NCBI GenBank assembly: GCA_036927565.1
Contig: JAYESD010000010.1
Coordinates: forward strand, 114,172,866 to 114,236,865
DNA: 64,000 bases
From: Tuctoria greenei
Lineage: Eukaryota > Streptophyta > Magnoliopsida > Poales > Poaceae
Direction of reading: 5' to 3'
How positions within the stretch are numbered: position 1 is the stretch's first letter; every line of letters starts with the position of its first letter. A program made the position numbers and the translations under genes. This document shows positions 45,589 to 55,984 of the stretch, piece after piece. The notes beneath the pieces are model-generated. The model saw only the letters and a list, made by a program, of their open reading frames with translations, did no database searches and was not told the origin of the DNA.

Positions 45589-46456
45589 AGATAGGATCTT
45601 GGTTCCCGATCTTTCGATGAGAATAGGAGGGTTCGATTTGTGGAGGAGAAGACGTTGGCGATCCGACTACACCGTCCCCAAGATGATGCGCCTTAGCGAT
45701 CGGTACACCGACTCCAAAGTTGTATTGATCTTGCTGGCGCACAATCAACCTGACCATGAGGGCCTTTGTTCCTGCAAGCAATCGAAGAACATGCAAGAAC
45801 AAGAAGAACAAGCACTTATCTGTTGAATCAATCTAAAGTGGGGTTCTGGATACAAGTAGACGGGCGATCTAGTCGACACGCGCGTGTACAAGGAAGCAGC
45901 AGAAGCTAACTTACGAATAAACAAAACCCACCAGCTAATGAGGGCAGCTGCTACTATTTATTACCTCCCTAGGGTCATGAGAAACCCTTATCACGAGTCC
46001 CTAATGGACTCCAAACAATACATGGGCCATGGGCCCAATTTTGGTGATGCAGCACCCTGGACAGAAAAAGGTCTTGGTATTAAAATAACTATTGTGGCCG
46101 ACTCCGAATAGATATGGACATGAGGCCAGATCCGTTTGAAAGTAGACTTGATAATATTTCCAGGAAGTACTTGAACGCCCAGATCGGAGTCCGTATGAAA
46201 TCGTGGTGGCCGTCACAAGTTGGTGCTGTTCTGCTGTCCAAATCCCGTCCGCGCGAATTCCCTTCCCATTGGCTCCTCTCCATTGTTCCTAAGCAAAACA
46301 AGAAAGCACATAGTTCCACAGTCTAGATAAGATGGACATAAGGCCAAGAACGAGTTCACCTCATAGTTTAGTTGACGTGCCCGAGCGCGAGTGATCGGAC
46401 CAGAAACCAGTAGCTAAGTTGGTGTGGATGTATCGAGGGTGTTGATGTCCTCATCA
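45589..46456 (-). repeat. 5' LTR of the CRM element (868 bp)
   Basis: Matches the 3' LTR at 38902-39769. On the minus strand a TATA-like TAATAAATAG lies near 45955; the other copy has TAATACATAG. The inner end reads CCTATCTA instead of CCTATCA. Confidence 0.92.
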
Positions 46457-48247
46457 ATACATCTCCAAAAATTTCAACCAAAATTTAGAGAAGCTTATTG
46501 CTTACCATAATTGTTAAGAATAACAAACATACTTTATGATCTCCTGTTCTTTGCAAGAGTCTTCTCCATAATCTCTAGTATCCACCATAAAAATCCCAAA
46601 GTCAATTAAGATAATTGTCTTATTTTATCTTAATATACACACCCCACCTTAAGCATATTAATTATTTACAAAATCATTTATACCTACTATATGCATATCG
46701 TGTAGTAGCTGAAGTCGAGGAGCAGCCAGAAGCCTTGGAGGTCCAACTGCCAGAAACTAACATAGACTCAAACTCGCATTCAGGCAAGCCCCGGTTTGCA
46801 TTTATGTTCCTTATAGCGTTTTGCAGTTTTATTTCACCTTATGTCTTCAGATGATTGTGCATTACGTTTAAGGTGTTTGACATCCACTTGCATGGCCCAC
46901 AAATCCTATGGCGTCTTGGGTAGGTCTACGGCCCGTTGAGTAGACACTGCTATGCTTATGCTCATAGGAATTCGGTAGAAGTCGAGTAGCTGGAATCTAC
47001 TCGCGAGATAGGAATTTTATCACACGGGAGAGTCTGGAATAAGAAAATGGTTTATGAATATGAAATTCAGACCGAGCAGTGGTTAGGATGCAGTGAGACA
47101 TGGTCTCTCGTGCGTAGCCCTGCTTGTGTCGATTGAGGACCGTTTCGTGTGTGGTCCTGCTGGACAAGCTTGAATTGTACCGGCGACATACTGGAGGAAT
47201 GTGCTCCAGTAAACTGAGGTAGCTTGATAGTGGTTTGTCGAGGCATTCCATTCCGTTTTATAGGTGTGGGTTGAGGGCAGCAAGGTGTAAATCAGCTAGT
47301 GGGCATGTCAGAGTACGCCCCACGCAGTGACCTCCTGCTCGTGACAGATCGACCGGTTCGACATTCGAGTGTTTAGTGAAAGGAGGCCATATACGACTAG
47401 TACTGAATTGTTATGTAGGTACTGCTGAAAGTACTCGCTGGCATTTCCGAAAGTGCGTATGTGTCGTGTTGTTCCGGGTATGTCCTGATTGCAATCACCG
47501 TCCCTCGCGATAATAGAGTACCACTTGTTCACTGCGCCGTGACGTAGTAAATACTAAAGAAGTCAGGAAAATATGATATATTGGTTTATACATTGCTTGA
47601 ACAACCTTGTTTGGCTTAGAGATAGTACAATTAAAAGTTTACAGTTTCCCCATACTTTACCTGTAATAGCATTATTTGCCTTGTGCACGTCATATCATCG
47701 GCAAAGCGTTTCTTGTTTGATTGTGGAGTCTATGATGTGTCGTGCCTGAGGAATGTCATGTGCTAAATAAAACATGACTATAAGGATCCACCTGTAGGCG
47801 AGTCCTTATGCTTTACTTACCTATGTTTAGTACTCATCCTTGCATATGTCTAGTGAGACGGGTTAGTCTTGTTGAGCCTTATGTTCACGTTTGCAGTTAA
47901 GGAGTTTTTGCAGATTATACGACTGATGACAGGTTTAATGACGAGGCTGCACCCCCTCCAGGGTTTATAGCCGAGTGGGAACCCTGCACACTGCCGTGAA
48001 TTGTGTGTTGCTAGTGCAAAGTATCCAGGGCATGGATGACTTTGCTTTTGCATAGCTAGTGCTGAGAGCATAGCTATGATGTATAGTTCTCTTTCCTTCC
48101 GTTAGTACTTTTAAACTTCCGTTGTGCTTGTCAATAAAGACTTGGTATTGTAAATTTGGTCTTGTTCTATTCTTGTATAATGTTGGGTGTCGCATCGCAC
48201 AACACCACCCAATGAGATCCTTGGAGGTCGGGATTTTGGTCCCCACA

Positions 48248-48252
48248 CGGGG
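48248..48252. other. Right target-site duplication CGGGG of the Tekay element
   Basis: Follows the 3' LTR end CCCCACA directly and equals 24219-24223. Confidence 0.93.
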
Positions 48253-48964
48253 CAGCGGTGTGTCCGGAACGGAGGCCAGTGTTTCCATTTATACTCATCG
48301 TGGCTGAAATAGGGTTACAATAATAGGCGGGACTAAAATTGAAGGCGCAGGTAGTGAAAATTGAATTGTCAAAATCTCAAATGTGGCACGCCAAGTAGAA
48401 CGATAAAATTTTTGCGGGAGTGGATAATTTGACGCATGTCGTGCACTTGTGCACGCATGCAATCGTGATTAATTACATCTCATGTCGCGTCGATTCCTGC
48501 ACATGGTGCGTGTAGCTAGAGGGGTAGACTTCGTCTTAGGACAACTTGCTCGCTTCTTAATTCATCTTTGTTGCCATGCATGGAGATCAAAATCTAAAAG
48601 CAGTCATCTCCTAGCTAGTGGGACATTCAAAAAAATACGAAAAAAATATGAATCGCCAAATGTATATGTGCTAATGCAAACGATATGCAAATACAACCAA
48701 GTCCACGAAAGGACGATGGTAAACAATTAGCATTTTGTAACACTAATCACAATGAAATGATAACATGTAGTATATACTACTACATACTAAAAATACATTT
48801 TCCCATGTGTCGACTACAAATGAAAAAATTGAGTGAAAGAACACAAAAGAGGAGAAACACAGCCTCAACCACGATTTCAATGGTGTTTCAACCAAGAGTC
48901 GTCGATTGTCGCAACACAACGAATTCTTGGCTAGACATTGAACAACAGTTATCTCGCCCCTTTT
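48253..48964. other. Unassigned intergenic sequence
   Basis: No gene, repeat or element end is recognised. Short open frames here have no codon or motif support. Confidence 0.6.
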
Positions 48965-49116
48965 TCAGAAAGGAGTTATTTTTCGATACTGCATAGGATA
49001 CATTGTTCATGAACAGAAAAAACATTTATCATTAAAATAGAAACAACACATATATTACAAACAAGAACTACAAAAGCACATAGAAAACAAGAAAAAGAAA
49101 AACTACAAATACTACT

Positions 49117-49729
49117 CTACTTGGAGTCGGAGGAGATCTCTTCCACCTCCTTCTCCGCTGCTGCCGCCTCCTCCTCAGCCGTTGCTGCCGCCGCCGCCTC
49201 CTCCGCCGCAGCCGCCGTCGCCTCCTCTGCTGTTGTCGCCTCCTCTGGCAATTGAGTCCGAAGCTTCCGGGCGACGACCCTCCACCCCAGCCACCTCTCC
49301 GGTCGTCTCGTAGAGGGCGTTGAGACGACCGGCCACAAACCCTAACCCGAAGCAGTAGCGGCCGGCGGTGTCCATGCTGGTGCAGACGAGAAGTTTCCCA
49401 AGACCCAGACGGTCACACGAGCGAGATGTATCGGAAAATACATCCCGCACCAATTTGTCGAGCTTTTTTGCGCGCTCGGTGGTGGCAGAAAGGTGCTCGG
49501 TGGCCTCCTTTAGGTGCTGATCGAGTTCATTGAAGCGGTGTTCAACGAGGTGGACAATATCCTAAACCCAAACGGGATGAGGAGGTGCGGGCGGCGCGGG
49601 CGGAGAAGGGGACGGAGGAGGTGTGGGCACTGCCTCCAGTTCCACCGACATTGGCTGCGATGGAAACGGAGAAGAAGGAGGTTCGGAGGACGTCGACAGC
49701 CTGGAGCGCTTCGGTGTGGGGCTACCCAT
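49117..49729 (-). pseudogene. Small gene-family member, unit 1 (MGSPTPKRS...), broken
   Basis: The ATG at 49729 lies about 135 bp downstream of a TATA-like box (CTATAAAG, 49863-49870 on the minus strand). The N-terminus is Ser/Pro-rich with a basic patch (MGSPTPKRSRLSTSSEPPSS). An in-frame TAG at 49562-49564 is followed by a helical region (HRFNELDQHLKEATEHLSAT; KLDKLVRDVF) and the core GRYCFGLGFVAGRLNALYE. A frameshift near 49300 leads to an Ala/Glu-rich tail (AEEEAAAAEKEVEEISSDSK) with stop at 49117. The 3' flank (TTGTTTGTAATATATGTGTTG on the minus strand) resembles the 3' flank of the gene at 7673. It shares the core with the copies inside the CACTA-like element. Function unknown. Confidence 0.7.
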
Positions 49730-49885
49730 TTGTGCGGCGATGGAGGTGCGGAGAAAGAGCGAGAGGTGGTTGGCGATGGTGTGGCGGTGAAGGAAGAGAA
49801 GTTTGGAGGCTACGATCGATGGAGATGGAGTGGTGCGGCGGAGACGCAAGAGGACGGTGTGCCTTTATAGCGGATCCTCGTCTAA

Positions 49886-50017
49886 GACCATCCGCACCAG
49901 TGTACTCTAAAGCATACTCTATACACTATTCTCCTTTAGCTTTTACAGTATGTACTCTAAATCACACTGGGAAACAGTGTATCTAGTATGCTTTACAGTA
50001 CGCCACTGCGGATGGTC
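49886..50017. mobile_element. Tourist/PIF-like MITE with TAA duplication
   Basis: The inverted ends are GACCATCCGCA...TGCGGATGGTC, 132 bp apart, flanked by TAA (49883-49885 and 50018-50020). The paralogous unit 2 reads GTCGTCTAAGCGTGTGAG at 53524, an empty site with one TAA. It lies about 20 bp upstream of the TATA-like box of the unit 1 gene. Confidence 0.88.
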
Positions 50018-50375
50018 TAAGCGCACGAGTCGAGATGATCGAACGCTTTAAAAATTGTGCTTTCGAATTAATCCAAACCGCGGTTGGCTTCCTCCAAGTT
50101 GTCGCAACGGCTCGACACGTCCCATCTCTGCTTTACAGGCAGTTTTTTAATTTGACATGCAAAGGGTCCAGGGTATGCAGTGGCCCACCTGGCATACTTT
50201 GTATGTCCGTCTGGCGGTGTTTTAGTTTTTCAGTTCCAGTTTTTAATTTTGACACACAAAGGGCCCACCAGCCCAAGGTATATGCAATGTTCTAGTTTTT
50301 TCAGTTTGTCACGCAAAAGACCTCGACCATGTTTCATGACGTTACGTGTTTTCTCTTATTTTTCGAAAGATTATC

Positions 50376-50497
<122 letters not shown>

Positions 50498-50580
50498 TGG
50501 CTCGTTGATCATATGTTTGGGGCGTAGGGTAGCATGCATGGACAACTATAACATGCATGTGAGAGAGACGTCGATGATCA

Positions 50581-50910
50581 TATGTACTCCCCCCCGTCTC
50601 CAAGAACTTGTCGCTTTGTCGTAGTTCATTTTTTAACTACAAAGCCGCATCAGAAGAGCTTGTTTACTGGCTAATGGACAAGGAAAATTATTTGTACGTA
50701 GTACAAAAAGTATAAGTTGGTCGGTGTTGCCGTTCGTACGCGAAGGATGCGGCCAGGTAGTTGCTCTTGCAGGTGTATGCTAATTACGTGAGTGTTTGGT
50801 CGGGTCATGTGGTTAGTCCATGATGCACCCTAAACGCGGTGTTGAGGCCGTGTATTTGTCATTTGTGCGTACACTCTAGTGACATGTGACAAAGTGCTCA
50901 GTCATCAATT
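50581..50910. other. Intergenic, with a Stowaway-like half end
   Basis: TACTCCCCCCCGTCTCC (50584) resembles one end of a Stowaway MITE, but no matching inverted end was found. Nothing else is recognised. Confidence 0.4.
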
Positions 50911-51384
50911 GCGTTTGGTTTGACGTCAAAGTTGGATTGGAGATAGATCATCCATTTCTTTATGTCTTGGATCATCCAAATTAACATTTGGTTGGATGGA
51001 CTGGACGATCCAATTTTTTGTTGGTAGGTTGGTTGAAACTTGATTGGATAATTGAATCATCAAAGTTGATAATTTCGTAGTATTAATTGTTTATATACTA
51101 ATTATCATATTACTAGCAAATATTAATGTTAATATCATAATTGAAATTATTAATCAACAATAAACAAGGTAATTATCACTAATTACATTACTAAAAAGCA
51201 TAATTAGATAAGGTGGATGGACTCACATCCAACCAAATATCCTGGACCATCTCATCCAGCATCTGCGAGGAATATTTTATATTCCTCAAACCTGGATCAC
51301 CCGTCTGACCACGAAACAACTAACACATGACTGGACCATCCAATTAATCCAAGTCAATTCAATCCAAGACAAGCAACCAAACAC
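50911..51384. mobile_element. MITE-like element with GTTTGGTT ends
   Basis: The left GCGTTTGGTTTGACGTC and the right GCAACCAAACAC (inverse GTGTTTGGTTGC) are inverted, as are the inner parts (TTGGATTGG / AATTCAATCCAAG; GGATCATCCA / TGGACCATCCAA). The interior is AT-rich with no coding sequence. No clear target duplication was found. Such ends are common in grass hAT- or PIF-type MITEs. Confidence 0.6.
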
Positions 51385-51522
51385 AAATCTTTTTGGCTGC
51401 GTCGTACGTGCTCGTGTGCATGATGATGGATCGTGCATGCCGAGCGCCGAGTTATTCGGATCGCTGAGCAAAGTTCAGACGTGGAGTTTGTGTGCCCGTT
51501 CTCGCTGCAAGATTCGATGCGT

Positions 51523-51641
51523 TCGCGTATGTGGCAATCATCAGGGCAGGGTGGTACAGTCGCGGGAACCGTGCACTGCGCCCTTGGCTGTAACATTTGG
51601 AGCGTGAACGTACATGGCAACCATCTGGGCAGGGTCGCACA
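51523..51641. repeat. Short direct repeat pair
   Basis: CATGGCAACCATCTGGGCAG (51613) resembles TGTGGCAATCATCAGGGCAG (51530), about 83 bp apart, each within a similar 36-bp segment. Origin unclear. Confidence 0.6.
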
Positions 51642-51700
51642 GAGACGGCTGTGCGGAAGGGCCGCAGAGAATTCGATTTCCGCACCAAGGGGTTAAGAGA

Positions 51701-51998
51701 TAAGACCATCTGATTCACAGGCCAGTAACAGTGTTTGGAAGCACGATATTTTTGGTGTTTTAGAGCAATTAGCAATACCGTGGTATTTGAGATTACTATG
51801 GTATTTTTTACAGAATGATGTTTGTCAATCAAACAGTCTTATGTATTGCAAAATCGTGGTATTACAAAACTGTGTTATTGAAATACTTTCGTATTGCCAT
51901 GTAATTTTAAAAACTGTGGTTTCCAAAACTTTAGTATTGAAAAACTGGCTCCCAAACACAGCCTAAAGCTTTACCGTGAACCACTGCGTATGGTCTTA
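51701..51998. mobile_element. Tourist/PIF-like MITE (GACCAT family) with a second MITE inside
   Basis: The outer ends TAAGACCATCTGATTCACAG and CCACTGCGTATGGTCTTA belong to the same family as 49886-50017. Inside, 51729-51963 has its own inverted ends ACAGTGTTTGGAAGC and GGCTCCCAAACACAGCC and several CGTGGTATT-like repeats. So one MITE has landed in another. Confidence 0.68.
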
Positions 51999-52015
51999 AT
52001 GGCAGGTCCGACTCT

Positions 52016-52300
52016 GGGCCTAGGTGGGCGGAAATAAATTTTCTGCGACTCTGCCGCACAATGTCGCGCATGCGCCCCCGCCCCGCACGCCATCCGATGG
52101 AAATCTCGCTGAGATCCTTCGCTTCGCGATGAGTTTGTTGTCTGGACACCGAAGGATGGAAATCCCGCGTGTCCCGCTCCCACGATTATGCGATTTTGAT
52201 CAGATGGCGTGCGAGGCGGGGGCGCACGCGCGATGCTGTGCGGTAGGGTCGTAGAAAATTTGTTTCCCGGGCGGGAGCGGCTACTGCCTAGGGCTAGGCC
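52016..52300. repeat. Long inverted repeat (hairpin-forming), arms about 85-100 bp
   Basis: The left arm (52016-52099: GGAAATAAATTTTCTGCGAC...CTGCCGCACAATGTCGCGCA...CGCACGCCATCCGAT) is inverted in the right arm (52199-52300). The reverse complement of the right arm reads GGAAACAAATTTTCTACGAC..., CTACCGCACAGCATCGCGCG..., CGCACGCCATCTGAT. Identity by eye is about 85-90% over about 70 bp, with a 100-bp GC-rich loop. Both strands therefore encode similar peptides, but this is a mirror effect and not a gene. Confidence 0.85.
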
Positions 52301-52439
52301 AGTGGGTGGGGGTGGTGGGGCGGGCACGATGACAGCTGGTAAAGAGAAAAGAACTAAAATTAATTGGTGTGTAGCTTTTTATTTTCGTAATTTTTTGAAA
52401 TATAATTCTACTACGTACGTCCAACTATTGTGTTTAATA

Positions 52440-52541
52440 CTCCCTCCTTATCTTTTTAATTGTCGTTCAGATAGTAAGTTCTAGTTCATATATAGTTCAA
52501 TGCTTTGTCCAAAACGTCAAATAAAAGAATAAGGAGGGAGT
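52440..52541. mobile_element. Stowaway MITE
   Basis: The ends CTCCCTCCTTATCTTTTTAA and AATAAAAGAATAAGGAGGGAG are inverted, 102 bp apart, flanked by TA. These are classic grass Stowaway (Tc1/mariner-type) termini. Confidence 0.88.
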
Positions 52542-52599
52542 TATTATTAGATACAGTATAATATTACTAATGTGTTAATTTTCCATATGCGATGTTTTT

Positions 52600-54430
52600 T
52601 GATAAAAGGAGGAGTTTTTCGTTAGTGCATGTACTGAAGGACACATTGTTCATGAACATAAAATAAAAGACATTATTCATTAACATAAAAACAACACATA
52701 TATTACAAACAAGAAAAAACACATAGAAAACAAAAGAAAAAAACTACTACTAATCCTACTCTAATCGGAGGAGGACTTGTCCACCTCCTCTGCCGCCGCC
52801 TCCGCATCCGCCGGCGGCGCCTCTGCCTCCGCATCCGTCGCCAGCGCCTCCGCCTCCGCCGCAACCGTCGACGGAGCATCCTCCAACACCAGATCGAACT
52901 TCTTCCGGCTGACGGCGTTCACGAGTTGCTCGCAAAACTCCACCCGACCTCCTCATCGATCGTCTCGTGGAGGCAGTCGACACGAGCGACAACAAAGCCT
53001 AACCAAAAGATGTAGTAGCCGGCGGAGTCCATGCTGGTGTGGTGGGGAAGGATACCAAGTCCCAGTCGGCGACAGGAGTGAGATGTATTGTGGAATACAT
53101 CCTGTGCCATTTTGTCGAGTGCTTTTGCTTGCACGTCGGCAGCGAACAGGCTGCCGGTGACCTCCTTAAGCTTGCCGTCGAGTTTGTTGATGCTTTCCTC
53201 GATGAGGTGGACAGTCTCATCAGAGTCAGACGGAAGAGGTGCAGGTGCCGCGGGCGGAGACGGGAGTGGAGGAGGTGCAGGCGCCGCCTCCAGTTCCACC
53301 GGCCTTGGCGGCGATAGAAACAGAGAAGGAGGTTCGGAGGACGTCGATGACCTGGAGCGCTTTGGTGCGGGGCTACCCATTTGTGTGGCGACGGAGGTGC
53401 GAACAAAGAGAAAGAGGTGGTTGACGGTGGTGCGGCGGAGAAGCAAGAGGAGAAGTTTGGAGGCTAAAATAGATCGAGAGGTGCGGTGGAGAAGATGAGG
53501 ACGGTGTGGATTTATAGCAGGTCGTCGTCTAAGCGTGTGAGTGGAGATGATCGGACGCTTCAAAAATTGTGCTTTTGAATCGACGGTCAGAGTTACTCCA
53601 AACTGCTGTTCGCCTCCTCTCGATTATCGCAACGACTCAACATGTCCCATCAACCAGTTTTTTAATTTGACACACAAAGGTGCAGAGATTGACGTGAACG
53701 CGCGTGGCAATCGGCCAAGAGTCCATATCGAACTGATAATTGTCATGATCATGGATGATCGTGGACATGAATGTAATGCATGTGAAAGAGACTCGCGATC
53801 AAGCATGTTTGGTCACGTGTTGAGGATTTTTGTGCCCCCTTGTTGAGGCACATGTTAATTGGATGACGTTGAGGATCGGATGTGGCATACGTGTTTTCCC
53901 AAGTGTGTTCATTTGTTCCTAAAATCAGAACACGTAGTGGCTAGCGCCTACGCCTGTGGTTTCTTCAAAAGACGAGTACAACAATACATAATGGCAGCAT
54001 GCGATCGATTAATTTGATGAACCACATACGTGCGTAGTGAGAGCTTTGCTTACTAGATGATGGTAGTCCACATTCTATCCTCGTACCGTTGAGGGAACAT
54101 CCTTGTGTCAAATTTCTTATCTCTATTGATGACAGGATAATATTCTTCATTAGTGTGGTAGTTAAACTGCCATATAGGTTGAGTGCATACACACACGCAT
54201 GGTAGAGAATATGATAAATATAGAAATATATATACATGGTAGGAAATATTATTCTATTATTGGAATACATGTTTGGGATGTAGCATGCATATGTACGTCT
54301 AACATCCATGTGAAAGACCTCAATCATGTTTGCTGATGTTACATGTTCTCTTTTTTGTTGAGAGATCGTCATGTTTGAGGCTCGTTGATCATGTTTGGGG
54401 CGTAACATGCATGGACAACTAACATGCATG
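52600..54430 (-). repeat. Tandem unit 2 of the diverged local duplication
   Basis: Co-linear with unit 1 (48965-50580), as listed there. It contains the second gene copy, lacks the MITE and the long TA run, and has extra sequence at 53700-54250 without recognisable content. Confidence 0.78.
52761..53380 (-). pseudogene. Small gene-family member, unit 2 (MGSPAPKRS...), one frameshift
   Basis: The ATG at 53380 lies about 130 bp inside a TATA-like box (GCTATAAAT, 53510-53518 on the minus strand). The product starts MGSPAPKRSRSSTSSEPPSL, then a Pro/Ala linker, a helical region (DETVHLIEESINKLDGKLKE; KALDKMAQDVFHNTSHS) and the core GYYIFWLGFVVARVDCLHET. A one-base shift near 52945 separates this from the C-terminal part (EFCEQLVNAVSRKKFDLVLE) and an Ala/Glu/Asp-rich acidic tail (AEAAAEEVDKSSSD) with stop at 52761. 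Without the shift it would be about 206 residues. It is the least damaged long copy. No known domain was recognised. Confidence 0.72.
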
Positions 54431-54619
54431 TGAAAGACCTCAATGCATGTGAAATAACATGCATGTTTTTAAAAGCAAGATATAGTGTTTCCTCAAGAAA
54501 AAATAATTTTATGAGAGATTGGGTGCACAAGCACAAAAGCTAGAACTTGAGCGATGCACCTACGATTTCCATATGCCGGGATGATCGACGGCAGCCGATC
54601 CGCAAACTTGGTGGTAAGA
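54431..54619. other. Spacer downstream of the exonuclease-like fragment
   Basis: AT-rich 3' flank of the minus-strand exonuclease-like fragment. No feature recognised. Confidence 0.5.
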
Positions 54620-55064
54620 TCAGTAGTTGTCGGAGAGCAGCTTGCGGCCGATCTCGAAGAAGATGAAGGCGTCGATGAACGCATAGCTGATCCGCTCGCC
54701 GGAGAGATTATACGCGTCCATGTTCCTCGTCCACACCCCATAAGGCTTCTCCATGTCGGCGCCCATCACGGTGCTCACGATGTCCTTCAGCCCCGCGAGG
54801 CAGAGGCTCAGGCGATCCATCTCCTCCGCCGCGAGCTCGACCAGGTCCATCGTTTTGGCCACCTTCAGCTGCCAGTCCTTCCAAAGTCTGTCGGCGTCAC
54901 CCTCCACGCCGACACCGACAAAGCGGTAGTCGGAATCGCTAAGGAAATCTTTCAGCTCGTCGGGGAAGTAGTCAGCGTGGATGACCTAGAAGATGAGGCA
55001 GTGGCGGCCGACACAGAGCTGCAGAACGGCGACGGGGTTCTGGTCGGCAGAGCAGCTGGGGCGC
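54620..55064 (-). pseudogene. C-terminal part of a WRN/RNase D-like 3'-5' exonuclease gene, cut by an LTR
   Basis: From the LTR boundary at 55064 one frame reads NPVAVLQLCVGRHCLIF, an in-frame TAG, then VIHADYFPDELKDFL, YRFVGVGVEGDADRLWKDW, VELAAEEMDRL, VMGADMEKPYGVWTRNMDAY, and finally ISYAFIDAFIFFEIGRKL with stop at 54620. This matches the C-terminal two thirds of plant DEDDy exonuclease-domain proteins related to the Werner exonuclease. The VGVGVE...D segment is the Exo II region and YAFID is Exo III (Y-x3-D). The Exo I Asp-x-Glu part is absent because the Athila-type 5' LTR begins at 55065. It is the only host-type protein in the window that I can place in a family. Confidence 0.82.
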
Positions 55065-55980
55065 TATTGACGGTCCTTAAGTACCACATTTTCACCGTCA
55101 ATTCACCTCTTAATGTGCAAAAAAGAAACACAAAACATAGTGGTAGGGTTATACACTAACCCAATTCCACAAGTGTTGGTGTTTATTTGTATGTAGGTGA
55201 ATTATTACCCAAAATACCAAAACATGCAGGGATGAATCCATGAAAATGGATTTCAACGAATCAGGCGATGACACGTGGCAACACATGGATCAAATGGCCC
55301 ACAAACAGAAGAATACAAGGAGATCCAACGGTGTTGCACCCATATATATCAAGGTGGCCCACCTGGAAGCCACCTGGAGGAAGCACTCCCCGAGGGGAGC
55401 CTTGACCAGGTCGGCCGAACCAAGGGTTCGGCCAACCTCTTCCTGGCGCAAAAATCGGTCAAATGACACGTGTTGGCTCCTCTCGACTCCCTAGAGTCAA
55501 TGGTGACTGATTCGCGCATTAATTATGGTGGGAACCGACCCTTCTCCACCTATGAATAGACCCCCTCACCTCACTTCTCACACACACCAAAAGTTGAGAA
55601 TAGTGCTACACTCCAAAGGTTTAGAGTAGTCCTAGAGGCTACTAAAGTAGAAGGAGAGTGTGGTGAAGAGTCTAGCAGAAAGAGGCTTGGGCTTGTCAAG
55701 TCCCTCTTCTACATTTGTACACCTACAAAGGTTTTACTCAATCAAGTAAGCCATTGTGAATTCAATACAAGTTTGATCTTTGATTCTTAGTAGCTTGCAC
55801 AAGTAGTTACTTGTGGGTTCACTGCTTTAATTCATTAGAGACTCTAGTTGTAGCTTTGTGTTCAAAACAATTAGAGTAGTGATTTAGAACGTAAGCGTGG
55901 TGCTTAGGTTATAAATCATCAGTGGATATCTTGTAGACCCACGGATTGAAGAGGTAGACAATAGGTGGTGTTAGCCCTAT
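55065..55980 (+). repeat. 5' LTR of the Tat/Athila-type element, 3' end deleted
   Basis: Co-linear with 63038-63955 to GGTGGTG...CCCTAT, after which the 3' copy continues with new LTR sequence but this copy goes straight into gag. The LTR end, PBS and leader are therefore missing. The TATA box of the 3' copy (CCTATAAATAG, 63523) is CCTATGAATAG here (55549). Confidence 0.85.
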
Positions 55981-55984
55981 GGTT

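Larger units (their letters stand above)
38902..46456 (-). mobile_element. CRM-type chromovirus, complete with LTRs, nested in the Tekay LTR
   Basis: It is 7555 bp on the minus strand: 5' LTR 45589-46456, PBS, leader with 24-bp tandem repeats, gag, pol, PPT and 3' LTR 38902-39769. Both LTRs are 868 bp by position. The direct duplication ATACA flanks it (38897-38901 and 46457-46461), and the uninterrupted site exists in the other Tekay LTR. The gag core (YYARDLLNKLQQL; EDEEPAMARFLGGLN), GRPWQFDR after the protease, and a polyprotein C-terminus extending into the LTR fit the CRM clade, which includes the centromeric retrotransposons of grasses. Three frameshifts and three stops disrupt it. Confidence 0.92.
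24224..48247 (+). mobile_element. Tekay/Del-type chromovirus (Ty3/gypsy), complete, with nested CRM element
   Basis: The element comprises 5' LTR 24224-28467, PBS 28472, a leader with an extra ORF, gag-pol 31705-36347 with C-terminal chromodomain, PPT 36397-36409 and 3' LTR 36410-48247, the last split by a CRM insertion (38902-46456 plus duplicated ATACA). Identical CGGGG flanks bound it. Without the insertion it is about 16.5 kb. The very long LTRs (about 4.25 kb) and the RT-RH-IN-chromodomain order suit the Tekay/Del lineage. LTRs agree at about 97% in the first 150 bases compared by eye, so the copy is moderately old. One frameshift and three stop codons break the polyprotein. Confidence 0.95.
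36410..48247 (+). repeat. 3' LTR of the Tekay element, split by the CRM insertion
   Basis: Segments 36410-38901 and 46462-48247 together match the 5' LTR (about 4.28 kb without the insertion). The break falls in CATAATACATCTC, which is uninterrupted in the 5' LTR near 26710. The TATA box (CCTATAAATACC) lies near 37320 and the poly(A) signal AATAAA at 48133-48138. Confidence 0.94.

Noticed and set aside
52024..52254. Two similar Pro-rich ORFs, one per strand
   Set aside because: The similarity is explained by the inverted repeat, not by paired genes.
54554..55159. 201-codon plus-strand ORF
   Set aside because: It is the antisense shadow of the exonuclease-like fragment and continues into the LTR.
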